The position numbers were made by a program, and so were the translations under genes. Under the pieces are notes generated by a model, which had not been told where the DNA came from, searched no databases, and saw only the letters and a list, made by a program, of their open reading frames with translations. 64,000 nt of DNA from Prosapia bicincta. Its lineage: Eukaryota; Arthropoda; Insecta; Hemiptera; Cercopidae. The stretch is taken from assembly GCA_036971475.1 (NCBI GenBank), contig JBAIZL010000008.1, forward strand, positions 11,052,395 through 11,116,394, in the 5' to 3' direction. Shown piece after piece: positions 1 to 11,364 of the stretch (positions are counted from its first letter, which is position 1; every line of letters begins with the position of its first letter).

Positions 1-544
1 TAATCCGGTCCCAATTAGTCTGAATAACTTTGGTTCTACTGAAGATTCAAAATATCTATTTGGTACTGGGAAACCGATGATTCTGTTTTTCCCCGTACCG
101 AGAAGTTGGCGAATACCCGCACTCTATCGAGGTAATTTATTACCACATGCACTTTATAATTTCACCCGGCGTTTGGAAATTAATATTTAAATAATACAGA
201 CTAAGATTTCACATAATTTGTTTATTAATAGGTGGGCCACACAATTCTTCAAAGACATTAGAACTATAATATATTTATCATGTGTATAAAATTCCTTCTA
301 AGTAAAATTGTACACTTAACTGTGTATTTACGATCGAAAACAATAAACATTAACCAACAATTGGTCAAAAACTTCCCGTGGGAAAATATAGACCTACTAG
401 TAGTGATAATTAAATTTCACCTAAATCTTGATTAGAAATCAAACTGTTATGCTGTGGGAGTTTCCGTGTAATTGGTCACTTAAAAACGATTTAGCTATTT
501 AATGAAGCCTAAACAAGTAATATAAACAAACGTATGTTTTAATG
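1..544. other. AT-rich unique sequence, no gene seen
   Basis: No open frame, tandem repeat or recognisable element could be supported here on either strand. Confidence 0.5.
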
Positions 545-900
545 TTAATTCCTATTTAGTTCAACAAAAACTAAATTTATTTTAATTACTTTTTATTAAA
601 TAACTATAGACTTTATATAAAATAAAGTAACATAACCTATGCGTTAAAACCGTTGTTCTACCACATAGGCTATAACATAAAATCAGCTATTTTATGAAAT
701 CATATGCTGTCACTTATTTTAAGCCAAATATAGCGGAATAACTATATTGCATATATTGCCAATTTTGTGAACAGATTTTCTCTGATATAAAATAAAAATA
801 GTTCGTTTTAAATTTAATAAATGAATTATTATTTTAAAAAAACTGTATTAATCAAGTGGACAAATAAAAAATATTTTATCAACGATTTAAATTTTGAACA

Positions 901-950
<50 letters not shown>

Positions 951-976
951 AGAGTGTAAACTAATACAAGGAATTG
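545..976 (+). mobile_element. TIR MITE family A, copy 1
   Basis: This copy starts near TTAATTCCTATTTAGTTCAA and ends at AAGGAATTG, so its ends are inverted (AATTCCT against AGGAATT). Its interior shares long segments with the copies at 48441-48946 (same strand) and 11365-11771, 53748-54136 and 58477-58894 (opposite strand). Shared blocks include CATAACCTATGCG, ATAAAATCAGCT, TATCACTTATTTTAAGCC and a GAGAGTGTAAACTAATA end. There is no coding capacity. A long (TA)n tract sits near the right end. The element class is inferred from the TIR and the copy number; the superfamily is unknown. Confidence 0.65.
903..948. repeat. (AT)n microsatellite
   Basis: About 23 uninterrupted AT dinucleotides, embedded near the right end of MITE family A copy 1. 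Confidence 0.95.
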
Positions 977-2280
977 ATAAAGACAAAATTTAAATGAAAA
1001 TCCGATTAACATAAAGTATAATATTATCGTTTATTTTCTAAATGACCTAAATCAATTCCAACCCCACTGGCTGCAACGTACAACAACGCCTATTTGTTTA
1101 TACTATGCAAGCACGTAAAGAAACTAATAAATTATTGTTGATCCCATAAATCTCTTCTCTTACGTCACAGCTCCATTCACAGATCTTACAATGTGGACAT
1201 TGTGTGAATAGTTCTGAACAAAGTTAACTCTATGTAACTCTCTCAGTTCTTTGCTCGCACTTTGCCCGTTAAGCCGCTTCTACAATCTCCGTTCAACTCC
1301 GAAATTTAGGTTAGCTTAATTTCGATGACTTACCGAATGGAATGCCATTAATTTATTCTAATTAAAACTAATTACAATAATTTATAATAGATTTTTGTCA
1401 TTTTATAAATTATCAAAAGCTTTTATTAGTGACTCATTGCTGATAATGCTTTTGCATTTTTGTAAATAAACATTAATAATTAGAATGGTGAAGAAACATA
1501 CGCTCTAACCTGTGTTTCCACGTGCTCAAAGCCTCCTCATGAGATACATCTTTGCACAAGCAAGGCGTATAGAGACAGTTCTAAAGAAATATGCTGAATA
1601 TTTCATGGTCTTGCATAATTACTGTTTTAGTTCTTATTTCAAGAATACTGTTCTTTAAACGGTTTTCGTCTTACGTGTTCGCTTATGTAGTTATGAACGT
1701 TGTCAAAATAATGAAGTTATTGGTGGTTGGTATGTAAAGAGCAGATTTTCTCCTTTACGGCTTTGTCAAGTAGTTTTTGTAATGTTACCAATTAGGATTA
1801 GTAAGTAGTGCTTATTGAACTGTTTGTTCTTGACGCCTACAAAATGGTATCTCGGGGTAGTGCTACCAAAGAATTTGGTAAGCCTATTTCCGATTTAATC
1901 TTCAAACAATTAAAATGTTAAACTATAGCTTTTTAAACTACAGCCGCTTTTTGCAACTTGTAGTTTTGCTACACAATAGTTCAAATATTTCACCTGGGAT
2001 GGTAATTAGTGTGAAACTGTGAGTTACAGAGATTCTAAAGCGACAAATGTCTTGAATTTACGCGATCCACATATGATTCCATGCAATACATGACTTTTTT
2101 CTGTTCATTTTCAGGTTATGTTCAATTTCTTTAGAACGTATACAAAATGTAAGACGCTTAAGGGGGAAGGTAATGTAAGTTATTTATTCATTGTATTACT
2201 GAGCGTTTAGGTTAGCTTTCCAGTCAAGCTGAGTATTGGAGTATTAACAACAAAATTTTATAAAAAGTAGATTGTGCGTA
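977..2280. other. unique AT-rich sequence, no gene seen
   Basis: No long frame, repeat array or known motif could be supported. Confidence 0.45.
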
Positions 2281-2425
2281 GATCGTAATCGTAAATGTAA
2301 GAAGTGTAAATGCTGAAGAGATGGCATCACCAAAAAATCCAGAAGATAGTACTGTACACTACAAGAGATGTGGAAGGGGCTATCATCCCCACTGTCAGAC
2401 CAGCCTCATATGTAATTTTAGTTTC
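2281..2425 (+). pseudogene. possible Cys/His-rich coding remnant
   Basis: One plus frame beginning at 2321 reads MASPKNPED and then HYKRCGRGYHPHCQTSLIC, which resembles part of a PHD-type or retroelement zinc finger (Cys...His-x-x-Cys spacing). A second frame just upstream reads KCKKCKC, so a frameshift would be needed to join the two. The reading then runs into a CA microsatellite. I cannot assign a family. The Cys/His pattern is seen, but a coding origin is only a guess. Confidence 0.15.
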
Positions 2426-2436
2426 TATAAGGAGCC

Positions 2437-2437
<1 letters not shown>

Positions 2438-2471
<34 letters not shown>

Positions 2472-2515
2472 ACACAATCACACACACACACACACACACA
2501 CAATCACACACACAA

Positions 2516-2562
<47 letters not shown>

Positions 2563-2620
2563 CACACACGCACGCACACACACGCACACGCAAGCGCGCG
2601 CGCGCACACACACACACACA

Positions 2621-2654
<34 letters not shown>

Positions 2655-2735
2655 ATCACACACACAATCACACACACACACACACACAATATCACACACA
2701 CACACACACACACAATATCACACACACACACACAC

Positions 2736-2740
<5 letters not shown>
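2438..2740. repeat. (CA)n microsatellite, interrupted
   Basis: About 300 bp of CA dinucleotides broken by AATCA, CGCA and ATATCA interruptions. It creates spurious Thr-His and Cys-Val frames on both strands. Confidence 0.97.

Positions 2741-2785
<45 letters not shown>
2741..2785. repeat. (AT)n microsatellite
   Basis: TA dinucleotides directly continuing the CA tract, making a compound microsatellite. Confidence 0.95.
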
Positions 2786-2788
<3 letters not shown>

Positions 2789-2912
2789 ATTGATGCTGGA
2801 AAATAAGGGAACGTAATTAGTGGTCGAAAGTCGACTCTCATGTATACCAAGATCCTTGTTCAAGTATATTATAGTGTCACTGATAAATGAGTACAAGAAT
2901 AGAGCGATGCAA

Positions 2913-2913
<1 letters not shown>

Positions 2914-2957
<44 letters not shown>

Positions 2958-2960
2958 TCT
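2914..2960. repeat. (AT)n microsatellite
   Basis: About 20 AT dinucleotides followed by ACATATATC. Confidence 0.95.
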
Positions 2961-3174
2961 TTAATAAAACTAATACATTATGAATCATAATGTAAAGAAT
3001 GTGTTAGAGAACAAAATTCATAATATTCACAAATTAAGAATACATATATTTCATATATACCTATAGGCCTATATATAAAAACAATGAATAAATATAAAAA
3101 AAATTTATATATTAAATATATATAATATTTAATAAATATTTATGTTTATTTTATTTTATTTATTTCTATTTATT

Positions 3175-3178
<4 letters not shown>

Positions 3179-3234
<56 letters not shown>
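3179..3234. repeat. (TA)n microsatellite
   Basis: About 28 uninterrupted TA dinucleotides ending at ACGGGCTTAGCACG. Confidence 0.95.
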
Positions 3235-3235
<1 letters not shown>

Positions 3236-3960
3236 GGGCTTAGCACGTATCGAATTATACAAATTAGTTGTATCAATGTTACTACACAGTCTACTGGGAC
3301 CAGATTGGCACCGAGCACATATTCCAAAACAATTAGTTGATCCAATGGGCAGAAAATTCCACAATACCGAGGAAAGTAATTGAATATTGAGAATTATTAT
3401 ATCCAAGACCTACAGCATATGTTACTTTGCAATAACGGCTAAGTAGAAGGAACGCAATACGTACTGTACAAGGAATGGATTTATTCCTCTAATAAATGAT
3501 TCACTCAAAAAGGAAACTTAGAAGACCAAACTGTCCGAAATGTGGCAATAAATAAGCAACGGGCGAGAAGAGTAATGCATTACCCAAGGAAAGATGACGG
3601 TCGGATGACGCGCATCACACTTGACTCGGCTTTCTCTTTGTAAATGTCATGAGAAATTAATTTTTACAGCGCCAATGTCTTGCAAAAGACTGGACCATTA
3701 TCTGCACTCAGCATTCCTTCCGCGATACACCTACTTTCTACATCTCGCGCATTACACTTTTTATTACTAGTTAACCGACAGACAGTCGTCACTTCCCAAC
3801 ATACTAGCATTCCAAGCTGTTGGTAATTAAATATCCTACTTAAAAAAAGCCAGATAGTTATCCTTTAAAACCGATAGTTGTGCAGGTGCTGTGATTTTCT
3901 GTAACATTCCATAAGCTCAGTGACATCTCACATACATGAACCACATACATGCAGCTTTAT
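3235..3960. other. unique sequence, no gene seen
   Basis: Moderate-complexity DNA. A minus frame at 3173-3406 is partly microsatellite and matches nothing I recognise. Confidence 0.4.
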
Positions 3961-4041
3961 AATTTTATTTTTTCAACTTTGCAACACTTTTTTCTTGCAT
4001 TCACTCATCACTTACATTTTAATGTACTTAAACAAGAATCT

Positions 4042-4043
<2 letters not shown>

Positions 4044-4087
<44 letters not shown>
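4044..4087. repeat. (AT)n microsatellite
   Basis: AT tract between two PLE-terminus-like segments. Confidence 0.95.
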
Positions 4088-4091
<4 letters not shown>

Positions 4092-4225
4092 AGATTATGC
4101 AACACTGTTTTCTTGTATACACTTATCACTTTCACTTATGTACTTAAACAAGAATCTTCCTTGGTATTTATGCGAGTACTTTCAGAGACTAGTAAGTGCC
4201 TCCATCTTCCGGCATACTCACGAAA

Positions 4226-4228
<3 letters not shown>

Positions 4229-4291
<63 letters not shown>
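4229..4291. repeat. (AT)n microsatellite
   Basis: About 31 AT dinucleotides. It begins right after GAAAGTGAT, the same junction as at 24.2 kb. Confidence 0.95.
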
Positions 4292-4292
<1 letters not shown>

Positions 4293-4360
4293 GTGCTATT
4301 ATTTTCGAGCTTCTTCTGAGACCGAAGCTTCTTGTTTAAGTACAATAAAGTGTAAGTGAT

Positions 4361-5180
4361 AACGTTATAACTATACAGAATGGTTTGACCTTTCAGAAGT
4401 CTGTATAGTGAAGGTAAAGATTCTGTTAATGGAATATATTTTGATGCAATTACGATGTTTTCCAGCGCTGAGGAAGCGATCTAACGGTATTTATAGGTAA
4501 TAACTTACGTAGGTATTTTCCAATCGAAATATTTACTTAAGGAGTAAAACAAATTTGATTTGTGTCATCATATTTCAAGCGAGATTAAGTTATTACAAAT
4601 TAAATTACAAGATAACAGTTTCATAAAGCAGATGTTTGTATTACTCGTTGCTTATGTTATTTTCAGCATTGTAAATTATTGACTCAATGGATTATTATTC
4701 AATGTTTATTATCTGCTAATACAAGTATTTAATACATCAATCAATCTTACTACAACTAATTCAATATAATAATAACAAATGAGTGTTCTAAAGGTTTTCC
4801 AGAATTCTCTTAATGATTTTTGAACTGTGTTAACTTTTTCATTTCATATCAACATCCAGCAATTAACTTTAAAATGAGATAAATAACGGTGTTTTAACAT
4901 AACAAACTCTTTGGAATACATATAAGGCGATTGCCTCTCAGCGCCACCTTCACTGTAATAGTATCGGAACCCGTTACATCTGGTTCCCTAGGCGGAAGTA
5001 GTGGAGGACGATGAGCGAGTAGGAGAAGACAAATTGCCCGTACAAACAGTCATAGCGATTTACTAACATAAAATACTTTCTCCTATGAAATATCATCAAA
5101 ATTCGAGGGTTTTCACAGATTTCCGACCGTCTTTCTGTCGTATTTTGTAACGAGTAGCGTAATAAAAAGTTGTTAAGTAA
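4361..5180. other. unique sequence, no gene seen
   Basis: No supported feature. A slightly GC-richer stretch at 4920-5040 has no open frame of note. Confidence 0.4.
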
Positions 5181-5618
5181 ATTCCTACTGAGGTAAATAA
5201 AAGAAAAATTTCATTTGTTTCTCTGGAACATTATTTATCATATTGTGTGGTAACCATGGCAACAGTTTAAGGTTGTGCAATGGAAGTTTCGACGATAACC
5301 AGATGGGGGAAAAATTCATATACGTCTTTGAGAAATACATTTCTAGGTATTGGAAAGTTGGCTCAGTGCCAAGGCGCTAGACTCCGAACATGAGATTCTC
5401 GGTTAAAATCCGTTTTGACCCTACAAATTTAAAATTTAATTATTCAATAAACATTTTTTTAAACTGTATCAACATCAATTGCCATCCACTATACGTTTAA
5501 AAAAATGTAATTGAACTTGATTGGACGAATAAAAACCTATTTTATTAACAGTTAAAAATTTCTACAAGATATTTATCAGGAGGGCGTGAGTTAATAGAAG
5601 GAATTTAAACTGGAATAA
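5181..5618 (+). mobile_element. TIR MITE family A, variant copy with different interior
   Basis: The left end AAATTCCTACTGAGGTAAAT and the right end AATAGAAGGAATT match family A termini. The right 180 bp (GGACGAATAAAAACC, TATTTTATTAAC, GTGAGTTAATAGAAGGAA) aligns with the other copies. The middle, about 5200-5437, differs and contains the tRNA-like segment at 5353-5420. The total length, about 438 bp, fits the family. Either the interior was replaced or this is a subfamily. Confidence 0.5.
5353..5420 (+). other. tRNA-like segment (tRNA relic or SINE head)
   Basis: TTGGCTCAGTGCCAAGGCGC resembles a tRNA A box and D arm. It is followed by TAGACTCCGAACATGAGATT as an anticodon-arm-like region and GGTTAAAATCC as a degraded B box (consensus GGTTCGAATCC). 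The T arm lacks the usual TTCGA, and the acceptor stem does not pair convincingly, so a working tRNA is unlikely. It fits a tRNA-derived SINE head or pseudogene. Confidence 0.4.
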
Positions 5619-5793
5619 CGTTGCTGACAGACACTCTATAGAGAGAATTCGATTTATAATGAACAAAAACAGTTGAACGAGATAAAGCTATCTATCATTA
5701 GGACTGATCATGAAGCTGATACATAAGCAATAAGTGCTTGCGACAAAGTAAACAATAAAAATATATAAATATAAATACTAACGATTATGCATT

Positions 5794-5960
5794 TGAGTAC
5801 ATTCTTCTGCCTTTCCTAACATTAAAATATTTTCCTTGTTGAATAACAACGGAAACTAAATTTCAAATTCCATTTTCAAAACTTGAATAGTTCTCTCATT
5901 TTAACGTAGCACGTAAATGTTAGGAAGGGCAGAAATATATACTGAAATGTATACAAATAT
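5794..5960. mobile_element. palindromic MITE family B, degraded copy
   Basis: The left arm reads TTGAGTACATTCTTCTGCC then TTTCCTAACATTAAAATATT and CCATTTTCAAAACTTGAAT. The right arm has AATGTTAGGAAGGGCAG. The same inverted modules recur at 9676, 29034, 34477 and 62550. The right arm is eroded here. Confidence 0.55.
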
Positions 5961-7185
5961 TCCTAACTGAAGTGAAGGTGAGCATGCTAAGAATTTCTAC
6001 AAAAGAATAGTTAATGATATAATATCAATTATTTTGCCAAATACTTAATAAAATAATTAGAGTCATCAATATATATAATTCCGTAAGCCGTATTTTTAAA
6101 GACAAATTGTGGGAGCTCGGAAGGTCGTACAGAGCTGGGAGATGGTTCAAATTAGAGGTATTGACACGAAGGAGCGGCATAAAATATAAGTATTTCTCAA
6201 TTTAAAACATTTATAGGGTTTTGAGGAACTTAAAGTTACCAACAATCTCCATAAGAAATACATTGCAATTTAAAACAGCTGAGTATGATTTTATTTCAGC
6301 TGAGAAACAGCTGTACAAGTATATTGAAAACAGCTGAGTACAAATATTTTAACAGTATTAAAGATTAATTAGAAATATAAACTTGGGATCAGGTTTAGTT
6401 AATGGAGTACGTCTTATCTTACTAGATATGTTTGACAAGTGTATTAAATTAGAAATAATCACTGGTTCTGGTAAATAAAATACCATACTTTTACCAATAA
6501 TTAAATTAATATCAACAGATCCTAACATGCCATTTCAAATGAAAAGGAACCAATTTCCTTTAAGACCAGCATTTTCAATAACTATAAGTAAGGCTTCAAT
6601 CGACTAAACCTGTTTTTACGCATGATCAACTTTATGTTGCACTAAATCGAGTAAATTCTCAAGATGTATTAAAGATACATATTGAAAATACGATTGGTAA
6701 AAAATCAAATTGAAAACGCATTCTAAAAATTGTAGTTTAAGAGGAAATTTTGTGTTTGAAAAATTTGAATTATAATAAACTAAGTTTTATTAAAAAATAA
6801 AATTATCATAGAAAAGTTTGCAATTTCTTTCAATATGAATAGGCGCATATACAAACCCCTAGTTATTGTATATTTTTATACATATATTTATTTAAGAATG
6901 TAAGATAGGCTACTATGTTTTTATTACATCGATCGAACATATTTAAAGTTTTAAATAGTTTAATTAAATATAATTATGAAATTATAGTACATAATATCTG
7001 ATGTTATTTACAAGTTTTTTCAGTATATTGTTGTAGAGGCTTAGATTACTTTTTTGATGAGGTAATTTATTATTTCTAATATATAAATATACATATATAT
7101 TTAAACAAACGTACATTTATTACAACCCGCCAAATTATGCCGACCATTTAAATTAACAACATATGTTTTCAGTAATATTTGTACC
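5961..7185. other. AT-rich unique sequence, no gene seen
   Basis: Nothing supported apart from three CAGCTG clusters near 6285-6340. Confidence 0.4.
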
Positions 7186-7189
7186 GCAA

Positions 7190-7775
7190 TATTTGATTTC
7201 TGTAGCAGGAAACACGTAATTAAGCTAGGTGATTTAATCAAATTTAATTCTGTAACAGTTAAATAGCAACAAACAGATATCGGAAGTGGGTTAATGGGAT
7301 TAAATCATTGTGTGTAATATATTACTGGCAGTGAACATGGAAACGAGTCTTTGTTTATGTAATTGTTTCTCTAATAGTTAAGTAGCACAAAACATATATA
7401 GTGTTATGTTTATATAACTAAACTGAATCCTGCAATACTTAATTCGCAGATATTACTCAGTTGTTTATTTTATTAAATTGAATTCTGTAATGTTTAATTA
7501 GTAGTAAATAAGTTGCTCAGTTGGATTGATAAATTTAACTGAAATCTGTAATACCTAATAAGCAGCAAACATTAAACTCAGTTGGATTGTTATATTTAAC
7601 TCAATCCTGTAATATCTAATTGGCATTTAATTTCCCTTTCTGTTGGATTGTTATTTTAAACTGAATTCTGTAATATCTAATTAGCAGTAAACATGTAACT
7701 GAGTTGGGATATTTAAATAAGTCTGTTTTTCCTAACTAGTAGCAAACACGCAATGGAGTTAATACAGCTGATTAA
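7190..7775. repeat. degenerate 61-bp tandem array
   Basis: The motif CTGTAATATCTAAT...AGCAGTAAAC...CTCAGTTGGATTGTTA recurs with the CTGTAAT landmark at 7485, 7546, 7607 and 7668, an exact 61-bp step. Copies outside this core are diverged, about nine in all. There is no coding frame. It is an old array compared with the near-identical arrays elsewhere in the window. Confidence 0.75.
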
Positions 7776-7900
7776 ATTTAAATCATTTAACTATCATTTA
7801 CCAAGACCTACATTTTAAACTAAATAGGTTATATTTCATTTATTTGTGTTCAATAATATTTAAGTATTACCTAACAGACGGAGCCAGCCTACAGAAAATT

Positions 7901-8376
7901 GAAATATACTACAACGGGCCGGACTGCGGCAAACGTTTGTTAGTAAATATAACAGAAGTAATTAGCCCCAATATAGTACTCTCGTGAATTTTTCAGTTTT
8001 TCTAATGTTTATCGATAGAAATATACTACAACGGGCCGGACTGCGGCAAACGTTTGTTAGTAAATATAACAGAAGTAATTAGCCCCAATATAGTACTCTC
8101 GTGAATTTTTCAGTTTTTCTAATGTTTATCGATAGAAATATACTACAACGGGCCGGACTGCGGCAAACGTTTGTTAGTAAATATAACAGAAGTAATTAGC
8201 CCCAATATAGTACTCTCGTGAAATTTTCAGTTTTTCTAATGTTTATCGATAGAAACATACTACAACGGGCCGGACTGCGGCAAACGTTTGTTAGTAAATA
8301 TAACAGAAGTAATTAGCCCCAATATAGTACGCTCGTGAAATTTTCAGTTTTTCTAATGTTTATCGACAGAAATATA
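7901..8376. repeat. 117-bp tandem repeat, four copies
   Basis: Units beginning GAAATATACTACAACGGGCC start at 7901, 8018, 8135 and 8252, with the start of a fifth at 8369. Copies differ by only a few substitutions (for example TGAATTTTTC against TGAAATTTTC), so the duplication is recent. The unit contains a GC-rich block GGGCCGGACTGCGGC. Confidence 0.95.
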
Positions 8377-8680
8377 CAAAAACCTATTAACTGTTGTGTT
8401 AAATAATTTTAAAACCAATGAAATTGGAATGGTCAATTAAACCTCAACACAAAAACTTTTATATTTTTGATGTAATTAGAAATGAGAAACGTAATATTTA
8501 AAGGATTTCCACAATGATGATGCATTTACCACTGACCATCAGAACTTTCTAAACTGTTATAACAAACCTCTGAAGCCAGATCAATCTGACGCTACACAAA
8601 CTTACAAAGCAAAAACACGAAAACATAAACAAAAAGTTAATTTAAAATTGCAGAGTTTTAATACCCGTAGCAAACACAAC
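8377..8680. other. unique sequence, no gene seen
   Basis: No supported feature. Confidence 0.4.
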
Positions 8681-8682
8681 AC

Positions 8683-8760
8683 ACGCTCTCTCTTTCTCTC
8701 TCTCTGTCTAACGCTAATTTCGCAAATGATTCTCATTTCCCTGTCTCTCTCTCGCTTTGC
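8683..8760. repeat. CT-rich low-complexity tract
   Basis: TCTCTCTTTCTCTCTCTCTG and further CTCTCTCTCGC form a degenerate (CT)n run that opens short frames on both strands. Confidence 0.8.
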
Positions 8761-8799
8761 TATATTCATTAACATTGTCTCCCAAAAACTCATTATCCA

Positions 8800-9055
8800 A
8801 CATCTTAATGAAACGGATGCCAGTAATAGGAACGGAGGGGCGTTGGGGGGAGAGGAGCCCCTTCTCGTTTCTCTTCTTCTGAATAGAGAAACTGAAGGAT
8901 TTCTAAGTTATTGCTTCGCTCTGGCTAACTAACTAGCTATCCGTATGAGTAACGAGCGCGTTTCGGCTAACGAGAACGATCACATGCTAATAGCTCTCCC
9001 CCATCCCCCTCTCCTACCCCCACTCTCAATCGATGGCAATCCTAGTTTCTGTATT
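8800..9055. other. GC-richer unique island
   Basis: It contains GGAGGGGCGTTGGGGGGAGA, a pyrimidine-rich CCCCCATCCCCCTCTCC stretch and CpG-containing AACGAGCGCGTTTCGGC. No exon could be supported. It could be regulatory DNA, but this rests only on composition. Confidence 0.25.
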
Positions 9056-9675
9056 GCTACAGGTAAATTTGTTTTGTTAAAGAATATATTTCTGATGAGT
9101 TGACGACATGAAAACACTTTAAAATAAACTAGTTTTCTAAAGCAATTGGCTGCGTCGTTTGTCACTAATGATGAAAAAACTGTTTTCTCTTACAAAGTAA
9201 CAAAAAGATAGATATAAAAACATTTCCCCTTAGCGCATGCTCATTTTGTACCGCAATATTTTAGGAAAACAATATTTTTGTGAACCCAGTTTAATGGTTT
9301 ATTTCACGGTATTTATTCATTTGAATTTAAAGGAATCAGTTTCATTGCATTAATTGTAATTGATAAGAAAAGATTCACACAAAAATATTAAAGTAAGAAT
9401 GAAGTTCATAAATTTGATAAATAAATTTTTAAAAATACCAGACTAATATTTTGTGATATAGAATTATATAAATATATTTGTGTAAAATACAAGACTAATG
9501 GCAGAGACGATAAAGCCTATATAAACAGAGGATTAGGAATGAAACAAGTAGGGGAACTAAAAATATATGGATAAATCACACACACAAAATTGGAACGCAA
9601 AGGAAAACAAAAAAATGAAAAATTATTAAATTTTATGAAAAATTCTTAATATATTCATCTGGAATATTTGTATAC
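9056..9675. other. AT-rich unique sequence, no gene seen
   Basis: No supported feature. Confidence 0.4.
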
Positions 9676-9810
9676 TTTCGAGTAAAGTTTTCTTGCCTTT
9701 CCCAACATTACAATATTTGACAAGTTTTTGAAAATGGAGTCATTCTGAAATGCTTCAACAACGAAAATTATTGAAATGTCAGGAAAGTTAGAGAAATGTA
9801 CTGGAATATA
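9676..9810. mobile_element. palindromic MITE family B, short copy
   Basis: TTTCGAGTAAAGTTTTCTTG, CCTTTCCCAACATTACAATA and AAAATGGAGTCATTCTGAAA, then GTCAGGAAAGTTAGAGAAAT and GTACTGGAATA, match the arms of family B with most of the loop and inner arms missing. Confidence 0.55.
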
Positions 9811-10160
9811 TACGTTATTTAAGCTATTTAGATGCTATTTAAGCTATCGATTTTAATTCTAATCATCGCGTGATGATTATTGATAGCAATATTGGCAAAA
9901 TCATTATTATCAGTGACGAAAAATGTCTCCAGGAACATGGAAATAAGAATTACACTAACTGTAGGCGCCACAAAAATTTTACATAAAAAAAAATTATAAA
10001 AAATTACACTAGTTTTTATTAAAACTACTAATTTCACAAAAAAATAATTATTCTTCACAACACAAACAACTTAATGAAATCATTGTTTTTTTACAAAATA
10101 GAAGACTACATTACAACATACCTATATTAAAATAAAATTTCACAAAAGTATTGGGTTAGG
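9811..10160. other. AT-rich unique sequence, no gene seen
   Basis: The only frame, a minus-strand one at 9828-10058, is hydrophobic, AT-driven and unrecognised. Confidence 0.4.
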
Positions 10161-10162
10161 TT

Positions 10163-10320
10163 ATATTCGTAAACAGGGTGGACAGTTGAAGCGTTAAACA
10201 AGCTTCCTTGTTCCGTGGGGTTATATACCAAAATGGAGGCCACTTCACTTGTCAACAATTTCACTTCTTAGCAAACATTAATTTGCTTTCTTTATTACCA
10301 AATCTATCCTAAACGGATAC
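10163..10320 (+). repeat. dispersed repeat C, copy 1
   Basis: AGTTGAAGCGTTAAACAAGC, TTGTTCCGTGGGG and ACCAAAATGGAGGCCACTTC align with 49695-49865 on the same strand (GTTGAAAGCATTAAACATGG, TCGTTCCGGGCAGGGGTGC, ACCAAAATGGAAGCTAGCTC). The pair is diverged but collinear. No protein is recognised. Confidence 0.6.
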
Positions 10321-10925
10321 TTTCTAGCTATATTCTAATGTAGAATAGCATTCTTTATGTGAAAAAAACTGAGTGCGTGTAAGTGTATGTGTACCATGAT
10401 GACATTACTACTTTCTTTTTAAAATTTTAAGCTATTGCGTTTGTTAGTAGCTCTATGAGTTACATGGATCCCCGAAGAATTTCTTTATCTCCAGGTATGA
10501 ATATTTTGCAAACATCGATTACATCTGGGATATCGATATTCCAATTCTAGTGATTATCTGGCTGTAGTCTTCGTATTCATGTATCTTACAAATGATGATT
10601 GTTACTGCAGTATAAAGGTCTGAACATCACGTCATATATAAAGAAATATAGCGTTCAATTAACTAGGTAATGTTTTCTTTCTGATGTATGTATATTTAAT
10701 CATAAGAGTTTAATATAAACAAGGTATTTAGATATTGTTGATGCATTATTCTGTCTACACCAACCAAGCACGTGGCAAAGCTTGCATCGAGGCGCCAAAT
10801 GGGTTCACTCTTGTCGATTGTTGAGTTTGTTGTCGCTCTGAAAATTTGATTTTTCGAATATTTTTCCCTACAAAATGTTTACACTATATACTTATTAAGT
10901 TAATTAGAGATTATCTAGTGAGAAC
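10321..10925. other. unique sequence, no gene seen
   Basis: No supported feature. CCAAGCACGTGGCAAAGC at about 10765 includes an E-box-like CACGTG, which alone means little. Confidence 0.35.
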
Positions 10926-11147
10926 AATTGATAATGATAAAAATTAAAACAGTTTACTCTAAATCTTACCACACATTAGTTTATTAAAACAAGCATACTA
11001 GTTTCGGCGATGGTACCGCCTTCATCAGTGCCTGGCTACTACACTGATAAAGTACATCATCGCCGAAATTAGTAAGTTTGTTTTAATTAACTAACGTGTA
11101 GTGAAATTTAGAGTAAACTGTTTTAATTTTTATCGCTGTTTACTTAT
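10926..11147. mobile_element. foldback of two head-to-head PLE-type terminal repeats
   Basis: The left arm (AAAATTAAAACAGTTTACTC, TAAATCTTACCACACATTAG, AAAACAAGCATACTAG, TTTCGGCGATG) is the diverged reverse complement of the right arm (CATCGCCGAAATTAGTAAGT, TTGTTTTAATTAACTAACGT, TTTAGAGTAAACTGTTTTAA). Each arm carries a hammerhead-like module. The minus-strand module (11001-11028) keeps the CUGAUGA core. The plus-strand one reads CTGATAA...GAAAT and is decayed. Confidence 0.7.
11001..11028 (-). ncRNA. hammerhead-ribozyme-like core
   Basis: Read on the minus strand: CTGATGA, then A plus stem II GGCG / loop GTACCAT / CGCC, then GAAAC. These are the conserved hammerhead boxes with a 4-bp stem II. 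Stem III can be drawn from ACUAGU to a downstream ACUAAU with one mismatch, but the base after the U is G, which would block cleavage (H is required). It is therefore probably a decayed ribozyme. Hammerheads are a known component of Penelope-like elements. Confidence 0.55.
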
Positions 11148-11364
11148 TGTTTGCAGCAAACTAACGACACGAGAAAAAATTTCAAATGTTTGACTAATTG
11201 ACTTTTAAAGTTGCCAATAATGCGATGGTTTTGCGCAAATTCATCTAACCCTTATACAATTTTAAGTTAAATTCAATATAAAGATACAATAAATGTAATT
11301 TTTTTTTATTATCATAAAATAATAAACGTAAGTTTAAAAAACAAAGTAAATGAAGCCGAATTTT

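Larger units (their letters stand above)
3965..4360. mobile_element. PLE-type terminal repeat fragments around two (AT)n tracts
   Basis: Segments such as GTACTTAAACAAGAATCTT, TGCAACACTGTTTTCTTGTA and TTGGTATTTATGCGAG occur at 3975-4040 and 4088-4215. They match the inverted terminal repeats flanking the GIY-YIG remnant at 23.6-24.2 kb. At 4320-4360 the same block appears on the opposite strand (TTCTTGTTTAAGTAC). ACGTGCTATTATTTTC at 4291 resembles the end of the PLE at 59.5 kb. I infer solo or truncated Penelope-like termini with the coding part lost. Confidence 0.55.

Noticed and set aside
2310..2896. Thr/His- and Cys/Val-rich frames on both strands
   Set aside because: They are translations of the CA/AT microsatellite.
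5353..5420. Functional tRNA gene
   Set aside because: The B box lacks TTCGA and no convincing acceptor stem pairs; kept only as a tRNA-like relic.
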